Of a DNA stretch of 64,000 bases, positions 13,529 through 24,500 are shown piece by piece. Source of the stretch: Harmothoe impar (Eukaryota > Annelida > Polychaeta > Phyllodocida > Polynoidae); assembly GCA_947462335.1 (NCBI GenBank), contig OX381717.1:48465523-48529522 (forward strand), read 5' to 3'. Positions within the stretch are counted from its first letter, which is position 1; each line of letters starts with the position of its first letter. The translations under genes were made by a program, and so were the position numbers. The notes beneath the pieces are model-generated. The model saw only the letters and a list, made by a program, of their open reading frames with translations, was not told the DNA's origin and did no database searches.

Positions 13529-15153
13529 AAACTAAAGTAGCATATACGAATCTTGATAGATAGATAGTTTGCTTTAGATCGGATGCTGTTCAGATGCTCC
13601 ATCGGGTACAATGAAGCCAACAGAAGAGTGCATAGTTGTATGATAAGTTCAGACTAGGAACAAAGTGCAATGAACAAACATGTAATGTATCTTGACAACC
13701 TTGTCCTTGACTTGCTTGCTGGACACACCACCTCTCTGCTATGTTTTTACCATTTCATTCTATCCACATTAGCACAGTTGATTGACAGTTATTTCCATGG
13801 GCAACATACATTTATACCAGAGTTGGCTGTCATAACAAAGGAAATTACCAGTGTATATATTGTGTACAAAACAATGACTTGTGGTAAAAGTTAGATATAG
13901 AACATCCACAGCCTCTGTATGCATATTGGTGACAGTCATAGCTGAGTTCTGCGACTCATGATCAGCAGTGACTGTCGCCTTTATAATACACACAGAACTG
14001 TCATACATGTGTATTATTGCCATGGTCAAAAAGAACTTTGAAATTCAGGCAGTGTGAGAGGTTGCGAGATGGAGGAAGACCACAGGTCATACCTTATAGG
14101 CCTATTAGCTATAGGCCTATTTTTGTAAATTAAATCATTATTTGTCATGAAATACATATTTGGATTTCAAAAAGGCCATTTATAGTTCATATACCCCCCA
14201 CTCTCAAATCAATCCGAAAGGTATTTAATGCTATAATCATTTGTTACTAAGGCAATCATAGATAATCTTCCCACTCCATTTATATAAGACCATACCCCCC
14301 CCCCTCTGAATTGTTTTTCTTTTAGATTTCTAGGCTACTCTCAAATCTATTTCTATTTCTATTCAAATATTCCCTCATTGTATCACTGTATGATAGTCAG
14401 AGAGTCAGATGAATATTGCCCTCATAATATGTATGGTATTCCTCTACATGTATCCATTATAAGAATTTGGTATCACCTCATATCCATCTCCCCGCCCCCT
14501 CCCCTTCCCCTTGACCCCAAGTAATATCACCATAACTGACTCTTTGGTTAAGTTCTCATGCAATAATAATGAAATGGAGGTGCTGTAGTCAAAAATGCAA
14601 ATATATTTAACCATTCATTTAAGTATCCTTCTCTGTAATTTGATTGAAATAAATATAATTGCATGTACTTTTATATTTTTCGTGATTGTAGAAATTGAAA
14701 TTGAATTGAATTCTGTCGAGGCAGCAGATTCTTGTCTGCCTTCCCAATATATGTGGTTTGAAGGTTACTGTGTCCCAGTTATTGACTGTCAATTGTCGTA
14801 AACAAAGATAAGCCATATCTGAAGTCAACCTTTTAACTTGATGGCACATGCTTAGATAAATACTTGTGGGGACAAACCCTACAAAGTGCCTGGACAAACA
14901 AACTGCGTAGTCTGAATATCATGCATAGTCTTAACATGTTACTAACATAAATTGGGGCCCTGCCCTGGCACTCCCTTTTTTCAGTTTTCCAACTTTTATA
15001 TTATTATATTGGGTTCCCTGCAACATATCCTGAGTAGCCTAAAGCCTGAGCCCCTATTTCATGTGTATGACCTGTTCATAGTATGCACATTTCAGACTAC
15101 CATACTGTCGCCTTCAAGTGACGGGTATAAAATAAGTGTATGCCTTTGCAAAC
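13529..15153. other. Intergenic DNA downstream of P450 copy B
   Basis: Probably starts with the 3' UTR of copy B. AT-rich with short C runs (14286-14297). No exon supported. Confidence 0.5.
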
Positions 15154-15486
15154 CAGTGGCGTAGGAAAAGGGGGGGCCAGGGGGGCCCCAATCACTGAGG
15201 AGGGGGGCCTGAATATGTTTGGGCCCCCCCAAAATTTGTCAAGACCTGTAATATAATACACACAATTTTCAATCCTTAACTCTCCTGCATAGAAAAAAGT
15301 GGGGGCCAAGGGGGCCGGGCCCCCAAATCAGACCTAAAGGGGGCTCAAATACTACTTTTCCATACAAACTAATATAAGGATGTATATTATACATCATGCA
15401 CAAAAACCGATACTTTAAGTTGGTTGGAGTGCCCCCCCCCCCTTGCCCCCCCCCCCCCCAATGAAGATTTGCTTCCTACGCCTCTG
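15154..15486. mobile_element. ~330-bp MITE with CAGTGGCGTAGG ends (hAT-like)
   Basis: Starts CAGTGGCGTAGGAA and ends TTCCTACGCCTCTG. The words gcaaac/caaac flank the two ends as a likely 5-6 bp remnant of a target duplication. CAGTGGCGTAG ends are typical of hAT-type non-autonomous elements (established knowledge). The interior is rich in G and C runs. Confidence 0.65.
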
Positions 15487-16231
15487 CAAACGCCTGGGAT
15501 AGAGGGGTCTTGAAAGTAATCTTAAGCACTTAAATAGGACTTCTCAGATTTGAATGCTCTTCCTTTCCTAATGTAGACATATATGATACTTGGAATAGGG
15601 TTGTGCAGAATATGATATTCTTTAAATAGCTATACCTCAACTACACATTGATGTGGAAAACAGGCCGGGTTCTCATATCCTTTGTAGTGGTTTAATTAAA
15701 TGAACAACACAGATTCTTTTTCTTGAAATTGACTATGAGGACGTAGCTCTCCAATCAAAAATAGTTTTCATGAAGTGTTCCTACTGGGGGTACTGTACCT
15801 ACCTGGGTATATAGGGCACCAATTCTATTGGCTAAACCCAATGGTACAGTAGGCTATGCAGGGTTTGTTTGACAAGGCATTATGGAAGGGTCGCCCATAT
15901 TTGCACACACCTCCATATATACTTGAAAATTGGACTATGTTAGGTAAATAGTTCTTCAGGACAACACCGCACTATCAAACGGCCGTAGATAGGTAATACA
16001 TTGAATAGATTACAATTGGAGTTTGTTGGACACACAATACAGGTAAAGATACTTGCATATATATGTGTCATGAATGTATAATGATTTTATAATTATCACT
16101 GGGGAATCAGTATCTATTAAAATGATACACAATTATGCATTACGCAAAGCACATTTCTGCAACAACTAATATAGGACTGGTGTCCTTTTATAGATACGGT
16201 ATGCAACAAACGTTGAAGCTTCATCTCTTTG

Positions 16232-17237
16232 GGGGCCATCCATTAATTACATACGCATAATTTTGGCCAAAATTGACCCCCCCCCACCCCCCCTGTTGCG
16301 CCATGTACGCATTGGGATACCCCCCCCCCCATGCGTACATACTCAAATCTCGTGGACCCCCCCCCCCATTGCCAGCCTTAGGAAGGAGGGGGAGGGTACT
16401 GGAGGATGAAAATTAAGAAGTGCATTTGAGTACCAAATTAAAGAGAAGGAGACAGTCCCCCCCCCCCCCCACTAAAAAGATATATAATAAGGGAGTGTTC
16501 TTTATTAATTACAGGGGGTGGTGAGAGGCGCGAAAATCTTTTACGCACCCCCCCCCCCCCACCTCGAGAGCACGTAGAATGTTTCATGCCCCCCCCCCTT
16601 TGAACTATAGTAACGCACAGGCTTTTTTGCCTAAAAGGGGCTGAATTTTTTACGCCCCCCCCCCCCTCAAGAGGGGTCAGAATGTTTTACCCCCCCTCCC
16701 TCAGGAAGGGTTGGAAGTTTTTACGCCCCCCCCCCCTTGTAACAAATAAATGAACACTCCCTAAGTAGAGGGGATTTTACCCAGAGGGAGGTACATTTTT
16801 TGTATCAAGAAATGTGCCATCGTGAGAAATGAACTGAGCACCCTCCACCCCCTCATTAGACCTTGTACGTAGAATACCCGCCAGAGTTGAAAATTGTTCC
16901 TAGCGTGGTAGGTACAAGCCCCCCCCCCCCCCTGAACAAAAAAAACAGAAAAAATTTTAAGGTTCAGATTGCGAAAATGTTAAAAAGGTACAGCCTGCCT
17001 TACAGCAAATGTAAACTTGTTAGGCCTCCTACAGAAAATTTTAGAATTCTGGTTGTGTTTTGGGGGCCAAAAATATCCCTTTTGGTCCAAAAATAACCAG
17101 GAAAACGACCCTAATGCGTACACAATGCGTATGCCAAAATGGGCCCAGACCCCCCCACCCCCCCTGTACACATCTGTACGCATTTGGCTTGACCCCCCCA
17201 CCCCCTCTTGATGCGTACATAATTAATGGACGGCCCC
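16232..17237. mobile_element. ~1-kb palindromic-ended element, GGGGCC family, TTG target duplication
   Basis: The left end, GGGGCCATCCATTAATTA, is mirrored by taattaatggacggcccc at the right, with TTG immediately outside both ends. The subterminal tracts are long C runs. A GGGAGTG-type MITE (16491-16761) is nested inside. Relatives lie at 55007-56418 and 63615-63784. Confidence 0.75.
16491..16761. mobile_element. 271-bp nested MITE with GGGAGTG ends and TAA target duplication
   Basis: GGGAGTGTTCTTTATTAATT is mirrored by aataaatgaacactccc, with taa on both sides. It contains several poly-C runs. It sits inside the GGGGCC element and so inserted later. Confidence 0.75.
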
Positions 17238-17358
17238 TTGCCACGTGACCAAATGGCGGATCGGATTAATCCGTAGTTTGGAATTTGGATTGTATGTATT
17301 TACATACTATGTCTGATGTACCCTAATAAAACTCTAGTAACAGAATGACGCAGTATAC

Positions 17359-20300
17359 TGTTGTGTACGTACCCTACGACGATGTTTACGCCTTCAGCTC
17401 ATGCACGGCATCACCTACGCCGTTTGTACTAGCCTTATAACATGATCCCGTCTATGAATAAACCACGTGACTTCACGAACATAACAATGGCGAACGAGGA
17501 TGGGATCCAAAGAACTCACGCATAAAACTCGATTTTCTTGCTGTCACTAAAAGTGATTCTCCTGCAGAAATCGACTATAAGCTAAGTAAAAAGGCCAAGA
17601 AGCCATTCCTACCAAAATTGGATGAACTCCCATTGATACACTGTGAAAACTTGGTTGTGAAAAGTGAAGTCCCTGAAACTGAAAGTAGACTCCAGATCCC
17701 AAAAGTGAAAGTGAACTCCATGAAAGTGAAAGTAGATCTCTGAAACTAGAAGTGACTGTGCATTTGTGTAGGCTAGGCCCTATATCTACAAGTGTTGATC
17801 TACAAATGAGTGACTCTGAAATAAGTGATCTTGAATCTGAGACTGGGAGTCTACATCTAGAAACTATGGCTGAAGCTAGGAATGTTGTGAGTGCCATAGG
17901 AGAGTTTAGTCCCAATAAAGAAAAATGGGCTAATTATCAAAGAAGGTTTAATGCTTGGATGAGAATAAACAAAATCCAGGATGATGAAAAAATTGATGCC
18001 TTCATATCTATGGTGGGACCTGAGGTAGTGGATCTTTTGGTTGCATTGTGTGCCCCTGCTGAAATTGAGACCAAAACATATGCCCAGCTAACAACATTGA
18101 TTAGTAACCACTATACCTCAGGGTCCAATGAGCTAATCGAGAGCTTCAAGTTTGATGAGCGGAAACAGGGTGATAATGAGTCTGTGGCAGACTATATAGT
18201 GGCCTTAAAAAAAATCAGCATACACTGCGGGTTTGGGGATGAGGACCAAATCAAAAAGAGGCTAAGAAACCGCCTGGTTACCGGGTTGAGATCCCCTGCA
18301 ATCAAAAACAGACTGTTAGGCTTGGGGGCAGGGTTGACATGGGAGAAAGCCGTAGATATCGGCACATCCATGGACACGGCTTGCCATGGTAATCAGCTCA
18401 TGGGGCCTACCCATGAGGTCAACCGGGTTCAACGTGGTAGCTACAAGAACAAAGGAAAAGCCCGCACTAAAAATAAGTGTTATCGTTGTGATGGCGACCA
18501 CGAGGGCCGGTGCCCATTCGAAACGGAAAAGTGTTTCAACTGCGATAAAATTGGACACATTGCCAAGGCTTGCAAAACGAAGTCTGCTCAAGGTCAATCT
18601 CAGTCGAGAGGTAGCTCACGTCCATACCGTGGCCGTGGAAGAGGTCGCGGGCGAGGCCAAGGCCGTGCACATTACGTCGATGACGACGAAAAACAAGAGG
18701 AAGAGGTCAGTTACGCATCACTGTTTGAAGTTAAAAGCGGAAAATACGGAGAAATAACAGTGAATGCCCGTGTCGAAAACAACGAAATGACATTTGCTTT
18801 AGACACGGCATCGGCAGTTTCGATTGTCGGTGAGGACGACTACAAAGAATTCTTCCCCGATTTTGAGTTACGCGAAGCTTCTATCAACTTAAAATCGTAC
18901 ACCGGACACAAAGTTGAGCTACTCGGTGAAATCGACGTCCATGTGGAGTACAAGGGTCAAAAGAGACAGTTGCCACTGGTGATCGCGAAAGGCGTCCGTA
19001 CACCGTTATTCGGACGGACCTGGCTAAAAGCCATACGTATAGACTGGGAAAATGTCTTCGCGATACATGCTACGCCCGTGGAACAGCTCCTGCATGAGTA
19101 TCAGTCCGTGTTCAAGGGAGAGATAGGAGAGATAAAGGGCTTTGAGGCGACAATTGAGTTAAAACCAGATGCCACGCCAAAGTTCAAAAAGGCGCGTTCC
19201 ATTGTCTATAACCTCACAGACGGTGTAAAGAAGGAGCTAAATAGGCTTGAAGAAAGTGGAGTTTATCGCCGCATTGAAAGAAGTGATTGGGCATCTCCAA
19301 TAGTAGTGGTTCCAAAAGATAATGGACAGATGAGGTTGTGTGGTGACTACAAAGTGACTATAAACAGTGCGGTTGTCGATCAACCATATACGCTACCCAC
19401 AGCTGAGGATATATTCGCTACGCTGGCGGGTGGTAGCCAGTTTACGAAACTGGACCTGTCTAGTGCCTACATGCAGGTGGTGGTGGAGGAAAAGTCAAGA
19501 AAGTACCTGACCATCAACACTTTGCAAGGACTTTACGAAGTTACTAGGCTTCCCTATGGGGTAAAGACAGCACCACACATCTTCCAAAGGATCATGGACC
19601 AGGTCTTACAAGGAATTCCTGGTGTTTGCTGCTATATCGATGATATCCTGATAACCGCTCCCACAAAGGACGAGCACCTAAAGCGCCTCCAACTGGTACT
19701 TCAAAGACTAGACAAGCATGACATCCGAGTGAAACGGGAGAAGTGTTCCTTCTTGGCTCCCGAAGTCCAATATCTCGGACATGTGATCAGCAAGGAGGGT
19801 CGTAGGCCCGTACCAGAAAAAGTGAGCGCAGTAAAAGACGCCAAAGCACCAGAAGATGTCTCAGAACTTCGCACATTCCTCGGGATGGTCAACTACTATG
19901 GTGGGTTCGTTAAGAATTTGTCCACAATTCTCGCTCCGTTAAACAATCTCCTGCGAGATGACGTCCCCTGGAAGTGGTCAAAGGAGTGCGAAGGGGCATT
20001 CGGGAAAGTCAAAGACGCCCTTACCAGTGAAACAGTCTTAACACATTACGATGTGAACAAAGAGCTTCTCCTCGCGACAGACGCATCTCCTTACGGAGTT
20101 GGTGCGGTTCTGTCACACGTTGACGAGAACGGAGAGGAGCGACCGATTGCCTACGCGTCAGTGACTCTAACGAAAGCTGAGAGGAACTACGCCCAAATAG
20201 AACGCGAAGCGTTAGGCATTATCTTCGGAGTTAAGAAATTCCACAAGTACCTGTATGGTAGGTCATTTACACTGTTGACCGACCATAAGCCACTGACCAA

Positions 20301-21520
20301 AATATTGGGTCCGAAAACGGATGTGCCAACGTTGGCAGCACTAAGACTGCAGAGATGGTCTCTCATACTGATGACCTACAACTATGAGGTCAAATATAAA
20401 AGATCAGAGGATCATGCCAATGCCGACTATCTGAGTCGGGCACCAGTGGACATAGCCAAAGATAATATGGAAGCTGAAGTGAACTATTTTAGCCACACTG
20501 ACAAGTTACCGATCAACGCCAGAGACATCAAAGAAGCGACCCGAAAAGATCGGATCCTCACCAAAGTGTATGAGTTCACCATGAATGGTTGGCCGAACCA
20601 TGTTGACGATGATGAACTGTTACCATTTTATACCAGACGACACGAGCTATCGTGTGACCAAGGATGTCTTCTGTGGGGAATGCGAGTTATCATTCCACAG
20701 AAACTGCAGGAGCGTATGCTAGAAGAGCTACACATCGAGCACGTCGGTATAGTGCGCATGAAAGCACTAGCTCGTAGCTACCTGTGGTTTCCCGGCATCG
20801 ACAATGCTATAGAAGCATTAATAAAAGCATGCAAAACATGCCTGAGTCTCAAGAACGATCCACCAGCATCTCCGATGTATCCATGGCGATATCCTCAAAG
20901 GCCATGGGACCGACTGCACATAGACTTTGCAGAGTATAAATCAGAAATGTTCCTAGTGGTAGTAGACGCACACTCAAAGTGGTTAGATGTAGTGCTCATG
21001 AAATCTACGACCGCAGAAAAGACTATAGAGGTACTGGAGCGGATGTTCGCCCATAACGGATTCCCAAGAGAAGTTGTGAGCGACAACGGCCCACAATTCA
21101 TCGCAGAAGTGTTTCGCGAGTTTCTGCATAACAAGGGTATAAAACATACCTTGACCGCTCCCTACCATCCAGCGTCCAACGGACTTGCAGAACGAGCGGT
21201 GCAGACCCTGAAAAATGCCTTAAAGCGGCATACATTGGACGAGAAACCCGGCATGACTACTCACAGAAAGCGGTGTAGTTTCCTCCTGTCGTATAATTCG
21301 ACGCCTCACTCGGTGACAGGGGTATCCCCATCCGAGTTGTTTCTCAAAAGACAGCTTCACACGCGGTTGTCGATGATAAAACCCGACCTTCATGTGACGG
21401 TGGAGGGAAAACAGGACAAAATGATAGAGTATCGAGACCAGCGAGTGCCAAAGCTAAGAGAGTTCGAGCCAGGAGAGAGAGTAAGAGTAAAGAACTGCCG
21501 AGGCACCGACGTATACAAGT
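17359..21520 (+). mobile_element. Ty3/gypsy LTR retrotransposon (Mag-like), 3'-truncated
   Basis: The 5' part of the element is a probable short LTR ending in cataaca at 17486, then a primer-binding site, a leader of ~300 bp and a single gag-pol frame. The left LTR border is not certain; tgttgtgtac at 17359 is a candidate TG start. After the integrase the frame reaches the GERVRV stretch and then changes into sequence adjoining the first coding exon of P450 copy C. No 3' LTR or polypurine tract is visible, so the element lost its 3' end or the assembly collapsed here. It lies in the same orientation as the P450 array. Confidence 0.85.
17488..17506 (+). other. Retrotransposon primer-binding site, probably tRNA-Ser
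   Basis: TGGCGAACGAGGATGGGAT starts with TGG (complement of the tRNA CCA end), one base after the LTR end. Apart from one extra A it is complementary to the usual 3' end of eukaryotic tRNA-Ser. Serine priming is known for Mag-type elements. Confidence 0.6.
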
Positions 21521-21564
21521 GTTTACTGTGTTCTTGCATTTCGATTATCCAGGTACAATGCTGA
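17806..21564 (+). CDS. Retrotransposon Gag-Pol polyprotein, single frame, C-terminally truncated
   Basis: 1252 residues from the first in-frame ATG (MSDSEISDLE). Domains in order: a gag capsid-like region (~17870-18420); two zinc knuckles (18478-18582), the first a shortened CX2CX3HX3C and the second a classic CX2CX4HX4C; an RG-rich stretch; an aspartic protease with DTAS (near 18801); reverse transcriptase with YIDDIL (19633); RNase H with TDAS (near 20080); and integrase with an HHCC zinc finger (20731-20841) and the D, D (SDNGPQF) and E residues of the catalytic triad (20920-21190). There is no frameshift between gag and pol and no internal stop, which suggests a young copy. The last ~20 residues are not retroelement: they read through the truncation into DNA next to P450 copy C. 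The 5' ~600 bp is poor in CpG while the rest is CpG-rich. Confidence 0.9.
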   Translation: MSDSEISDLESETGSLHLETMAEARNVVSAIGEFSPNKEKWANYQRRFNAWMRINKIQDDEKIDAFISMVGPEVVDLLVALCAPAEIETKTYAQLTTLISNHYTSGSNELIESFKFDERKQGDNESVADYIVALKKISIHCGFGDEDQIKKRLRNRLVTGLRSPAIKNRLLGLGAGLTWEKAVDIGTSMDTACHGNQLMGPTHEVNRVQRGSYKNKGKARTKNKCYRCDGDHEGRCPFETEKCFNCDKIGHIAKACKTKSAQGQSQSRGSSRPYRGRGRGRGRGQGRAHYVDDDEKQEEEVSYASLFEVKSGKYGEITVNARVENNEMTFALDTASAVSIVGEDDYKEFFPDFELREASINLKSYTGHKVELLGEIDVHVEYKGQKRQLPLVIAKGVRTPLFGRTWLKAIRIDWENVFAIHATPVEQLLHEYQSVFKGEIGEIKGFEATIELKPDATPKFKKARSIVYNLTDGVKKELNRLEESGVYRRIERSDWASPIVVVPKDNGQMRLCGDYKVTINSAVVDQPYTLPTAEDIFATLAGGSQFTKLDLSSAYMQVVVEEKSRKYLTINTLQGLYEVTRLPYGVKTAPHIFQRIMDQVLQGIPGVCCYIDDILITAPTKDEHLKRLQLVLQRLDKHDIRVKREKCSFLAPEVQYLGHVISKEGRRPVPEKVSAVKDAKAPEDVSELRTFLGMVNYYGGFVKNLSTILAPLNNLLRDDVPWKWSKECEGAFGKVKDALTSETVLTHYDVNKELLLATDASPYGVGAVLSHVDENGEERPIAYASVTLTKAERNYAQIEREALGIIFGVKKFHKYLYGRSFTLLTDHKPLTKILGPKTDVPTLAALRLQRWSLILMTYNYEVKYKRSEDHANADYLSRAPVDIAKDNMEAEVNYFSHTDKLPINARDIKEATRKDRILTKVYEFTMNGWPNHVDDDELLPFYTRRHELSCDQGCLLWGMRVIIPQKLQERMLEELHIEHVGIVRMKALARSYLWFPGIDNAIEALIKACKTCLSLKNDPPASPMYPWRYPQRPWDRLHIDFAEYKSEMFLVVVDAHSKWLDVVLMKSTTAEKTIEVLERMFAHNGFPREVVSDNGPQFIAEVFREFLHNKGIKHTLTAPYHPASNGLAERAVQTLKNALKRHTLDEKPGMTTHRKRCSFLLSYNSTPHSVTGVSPSELFLKRQLHTRLSMIKPDLHVTVEGKQDKMIEYRDQRVPKLREFEPGERVRVKNCRGTDVYKCLLCSCISIIQVQC

Positions 21565-24500
21565 CTGTCACTCTCATTGTGGTGATCCTTGGGGCCCTCA
21601 TCCTGTGGAGGTTAACACAGAGGAAGAAGTATCGGCTGCCCCCAGGTCCGCAGGGTTTACCCTTCTTTGGGAATGTCTTCCAGCTGGATAAGGAATATCC
21701 TCATGGTACCATTGGTGACTGGGCAGACCAATATGGAGATGTCATGAAGATCAAGGTAGGCTTTAAAGTCCTCGTATATAACCCCCATCATAATAGCATG
21801 AAATAAGCATAGTATTGGAGGGAGTGTGAGGGATCAAGTCCATGTGCATGCTACAGCTTCAGGGTGATCGAAGGGCATAGATGTGCAATGATAAGAACCC
21901 CTAACACGCTAGCTGGAAGAGGGATTTAGACAGACAAGAATTACCCATAGCCTACTGTGTTGCAGCGCCTACAAGAAAAGGGTGAGATGAATGATGGCAA
22001 TGCTGAGGGATGCAAAAACTCTACTGGAAATCATGGCAGGAGGCATTGGTGGTGTAGCTGCATTAGAGGCAGTTATTTCCTATACATAGTACATGTATAG
22101 TATATGAGGGAGTTGACTATTAATAACAACCACTTCTAAGCTGATAATTACTGGACATCGATTCTCTGTCTCTTTGTAGCTCTATAGTGATCGATGCCCA
22201 GTTTTATACTTCAGACCAGTGGCTCATTTTGGCTGTTTTTTGCCTCACAGATTGCTCCTAGCGCAAAATCCTGACTAGGTGTCAATATATTCTCTATGCC
22301 AATGTGTAATATGAGGGCAGAAAACACTGGAACCTCAGTTAGAAAAAATCCTACTGAACAGTTTTTGAGAAAATTAGGGTTTTGTTGCCTTTTTTTGCTG
22401 TTTTTAGTACATTTCCTACATAAACCGTGAACGTCAGCATTTCTCAATTTTCAGGTATTAATAATTCAAATTTGTTTTTTTTTATTCACAGTAGGATTCC
22501 TGAGTATTGGGCCATTCTAGACAGGGTGTTATTTTGAAAAAATGTATATCATTTGATAGTGTATTTGGTCTCCGAAATAGAGGGAGTTTTGTCATAGTTT
22601 AATTGATTGTTGACAACCCAGTTAAGGGCTATTAGGTTCAGTTCAGTGCAAGTTGCAAAACAAGTGACTTGCAGTTTTTAACTTGACCTCATGTCCACTA
22701 TGTAGGTCTTCACTATGCATGGGTCTATCCAGAGTCCATCAATAGGATCACGCATGGAGGTAGACTCCGCAGCTTTTGGCGAAAAAAAAGTTCAACATCG
22801 CAAAGAAAAAGAAATTTGCCTAAAAAAACCCTATTTGGCAAGAAAAAAGTTCAAAATCGCAAAAAAAGTGAAATTTGCCAAAAAAAACACCTGATTTGGC
22901 GAGAAAAAAGTTCAAAATCGCCAAAAAGTGAAATTTGCCTAAAAACACCTGATTTGGCAAGAAAAAAGTTCAAAATCGCAAAAAAAGTGAAATTTGCCTA
23001 AAAACACCTGATTTGGCGAGAAAAAAGTTCAAAAGCGCAAAAAAGTGAAATTTGCCTCGAAACCCCCTATTTGGCGAGAAAAAAGTTCAAAATCGCAAAA
23101 AAATGAAATTAGCCTAAAAACACCTGATTTGGTGAGAAAAAAGTTCAAAATCGCAAAAAAGTGAAATTTCCCTTAAAAAACCCCGATTTGCCGAGAAAAA
23201 AGTTCAAAAGCGCAAAAAAGTGAAATTTGCCTCAAAACCTCCTATTTGGCGAGAAAAAAGTTCAAAATCGCAAAAAAGTGAAATTTGCCTAAAACACCTG
23301 ATTTGGCAAGAAAAAAAAGAGTTCAAAATCGCAAAAAAATGAAATTTCCCTCAAAACACCCTATTTGGTGAGAAAAGAGTTCAAATTTGCAAAAAAGAGA
23401 AATTTGCCTAAAAACACCTGATTTGGCGAGTAAAAAGTTCAAAATCGCAAAAAAAGTGAAATTTGCCTAAAAACACCTGATTTGGCGAGAAAAAAGTTCA
23501 AAAGCGCAAAAAAGTGAAATTTGCCTCAAAACCCCCTATTTGGCGAGAAAAAAGTTCAAAATCGCAAAAAAGTGAAATTTGCCTAAAAACACCTGATTTG
23601 GTGAGAAAAAAGTTCAAAATCGCAAAAAAGTGAAATTTCCCTTAAAAAACCCCGATTTGCCGAGAAAAAAGTTCAAAAAGCGCAAAAAAGTGAAATTTGC
23701 CTCAAAACCTCCTATTTGGCGAGAAAAAAGTTCAAAATCGCAAAAAAGTGAAATTTGCCTGAAAACACCTGATTTGGCAAGAAAATAAAGTTCAAAATCG
23801 CAAAAAAATGAAATTTCCCTCAAAACACCCTATTTGGTGAGAAAAGAGTTCAAATTTGCAAAAAAGTGAAATTTGCCTAAAAACACCTGATTTGGCGAGT
23901 AAAAAGTTCAAAATCGCAAAAAAGAGAAATTTGCCTAAAAACACTGACCGTAGCATGAATGCAGACACTCATGGACACAGACTCATGTACACCCACACAG
24001 ACATACACATAGGCATGAACATAGCCTTCTCCTTCATATAGCAACCTATGGATTTCTACTTTGATGAGACTGAATATAGCTTTCTGTTAGAAGGACTCTG
24101 ATACATGGATGTCGATGTCCAGTTTTAGATATATACCCATATAGTGCATTGGAGTGCTATAATGTTGGACTGCTGTATATTTATATTCCTATCAACATAA
24201 CTCCAGGATATCCAATTTAGCACTAATTGTCACATTTACATTGTATTAACAATTTTCTTTTGCTTGAATGCATTTTACAGATGTTTGGGGATGAATTCGT
24301 GGTACTCAGCAGTTTTGAAGCCATATATGAAGCTCTGGTAACCAAGGCAACAGAGTTTGCTGGTCGCCCTGGGCTCTATAGAGTGAATGTCCTTCAAAAC
24401 CATTGTGATAATGTTGCATTTACTACTTTCTCAAAAAAATGGGCCTTCCATAAGAAAACCACAATGCAGGCTCTGAAGGTGTGTATATAAACTCTGATCA

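Noticed and set aside
16980..17248. Several overlapping frames on both strands at 16.9-17.25 kb
   Set aside because: They lie in C- and G-run arms of a transposon and read as Pro/Gly runs.
18386..18757. Other-frame ORFs within the gypsy polyprotein
   Set aside because: They are shadows of the gag-pol frame, which carries the conserved domains.
22786..23945. CRISPR-like regular array
   Set aside because: The units are contiguous ~58-bp tandem repeats with no unique spacers, in an intron of a eukaryotic gene. It is a satellite.
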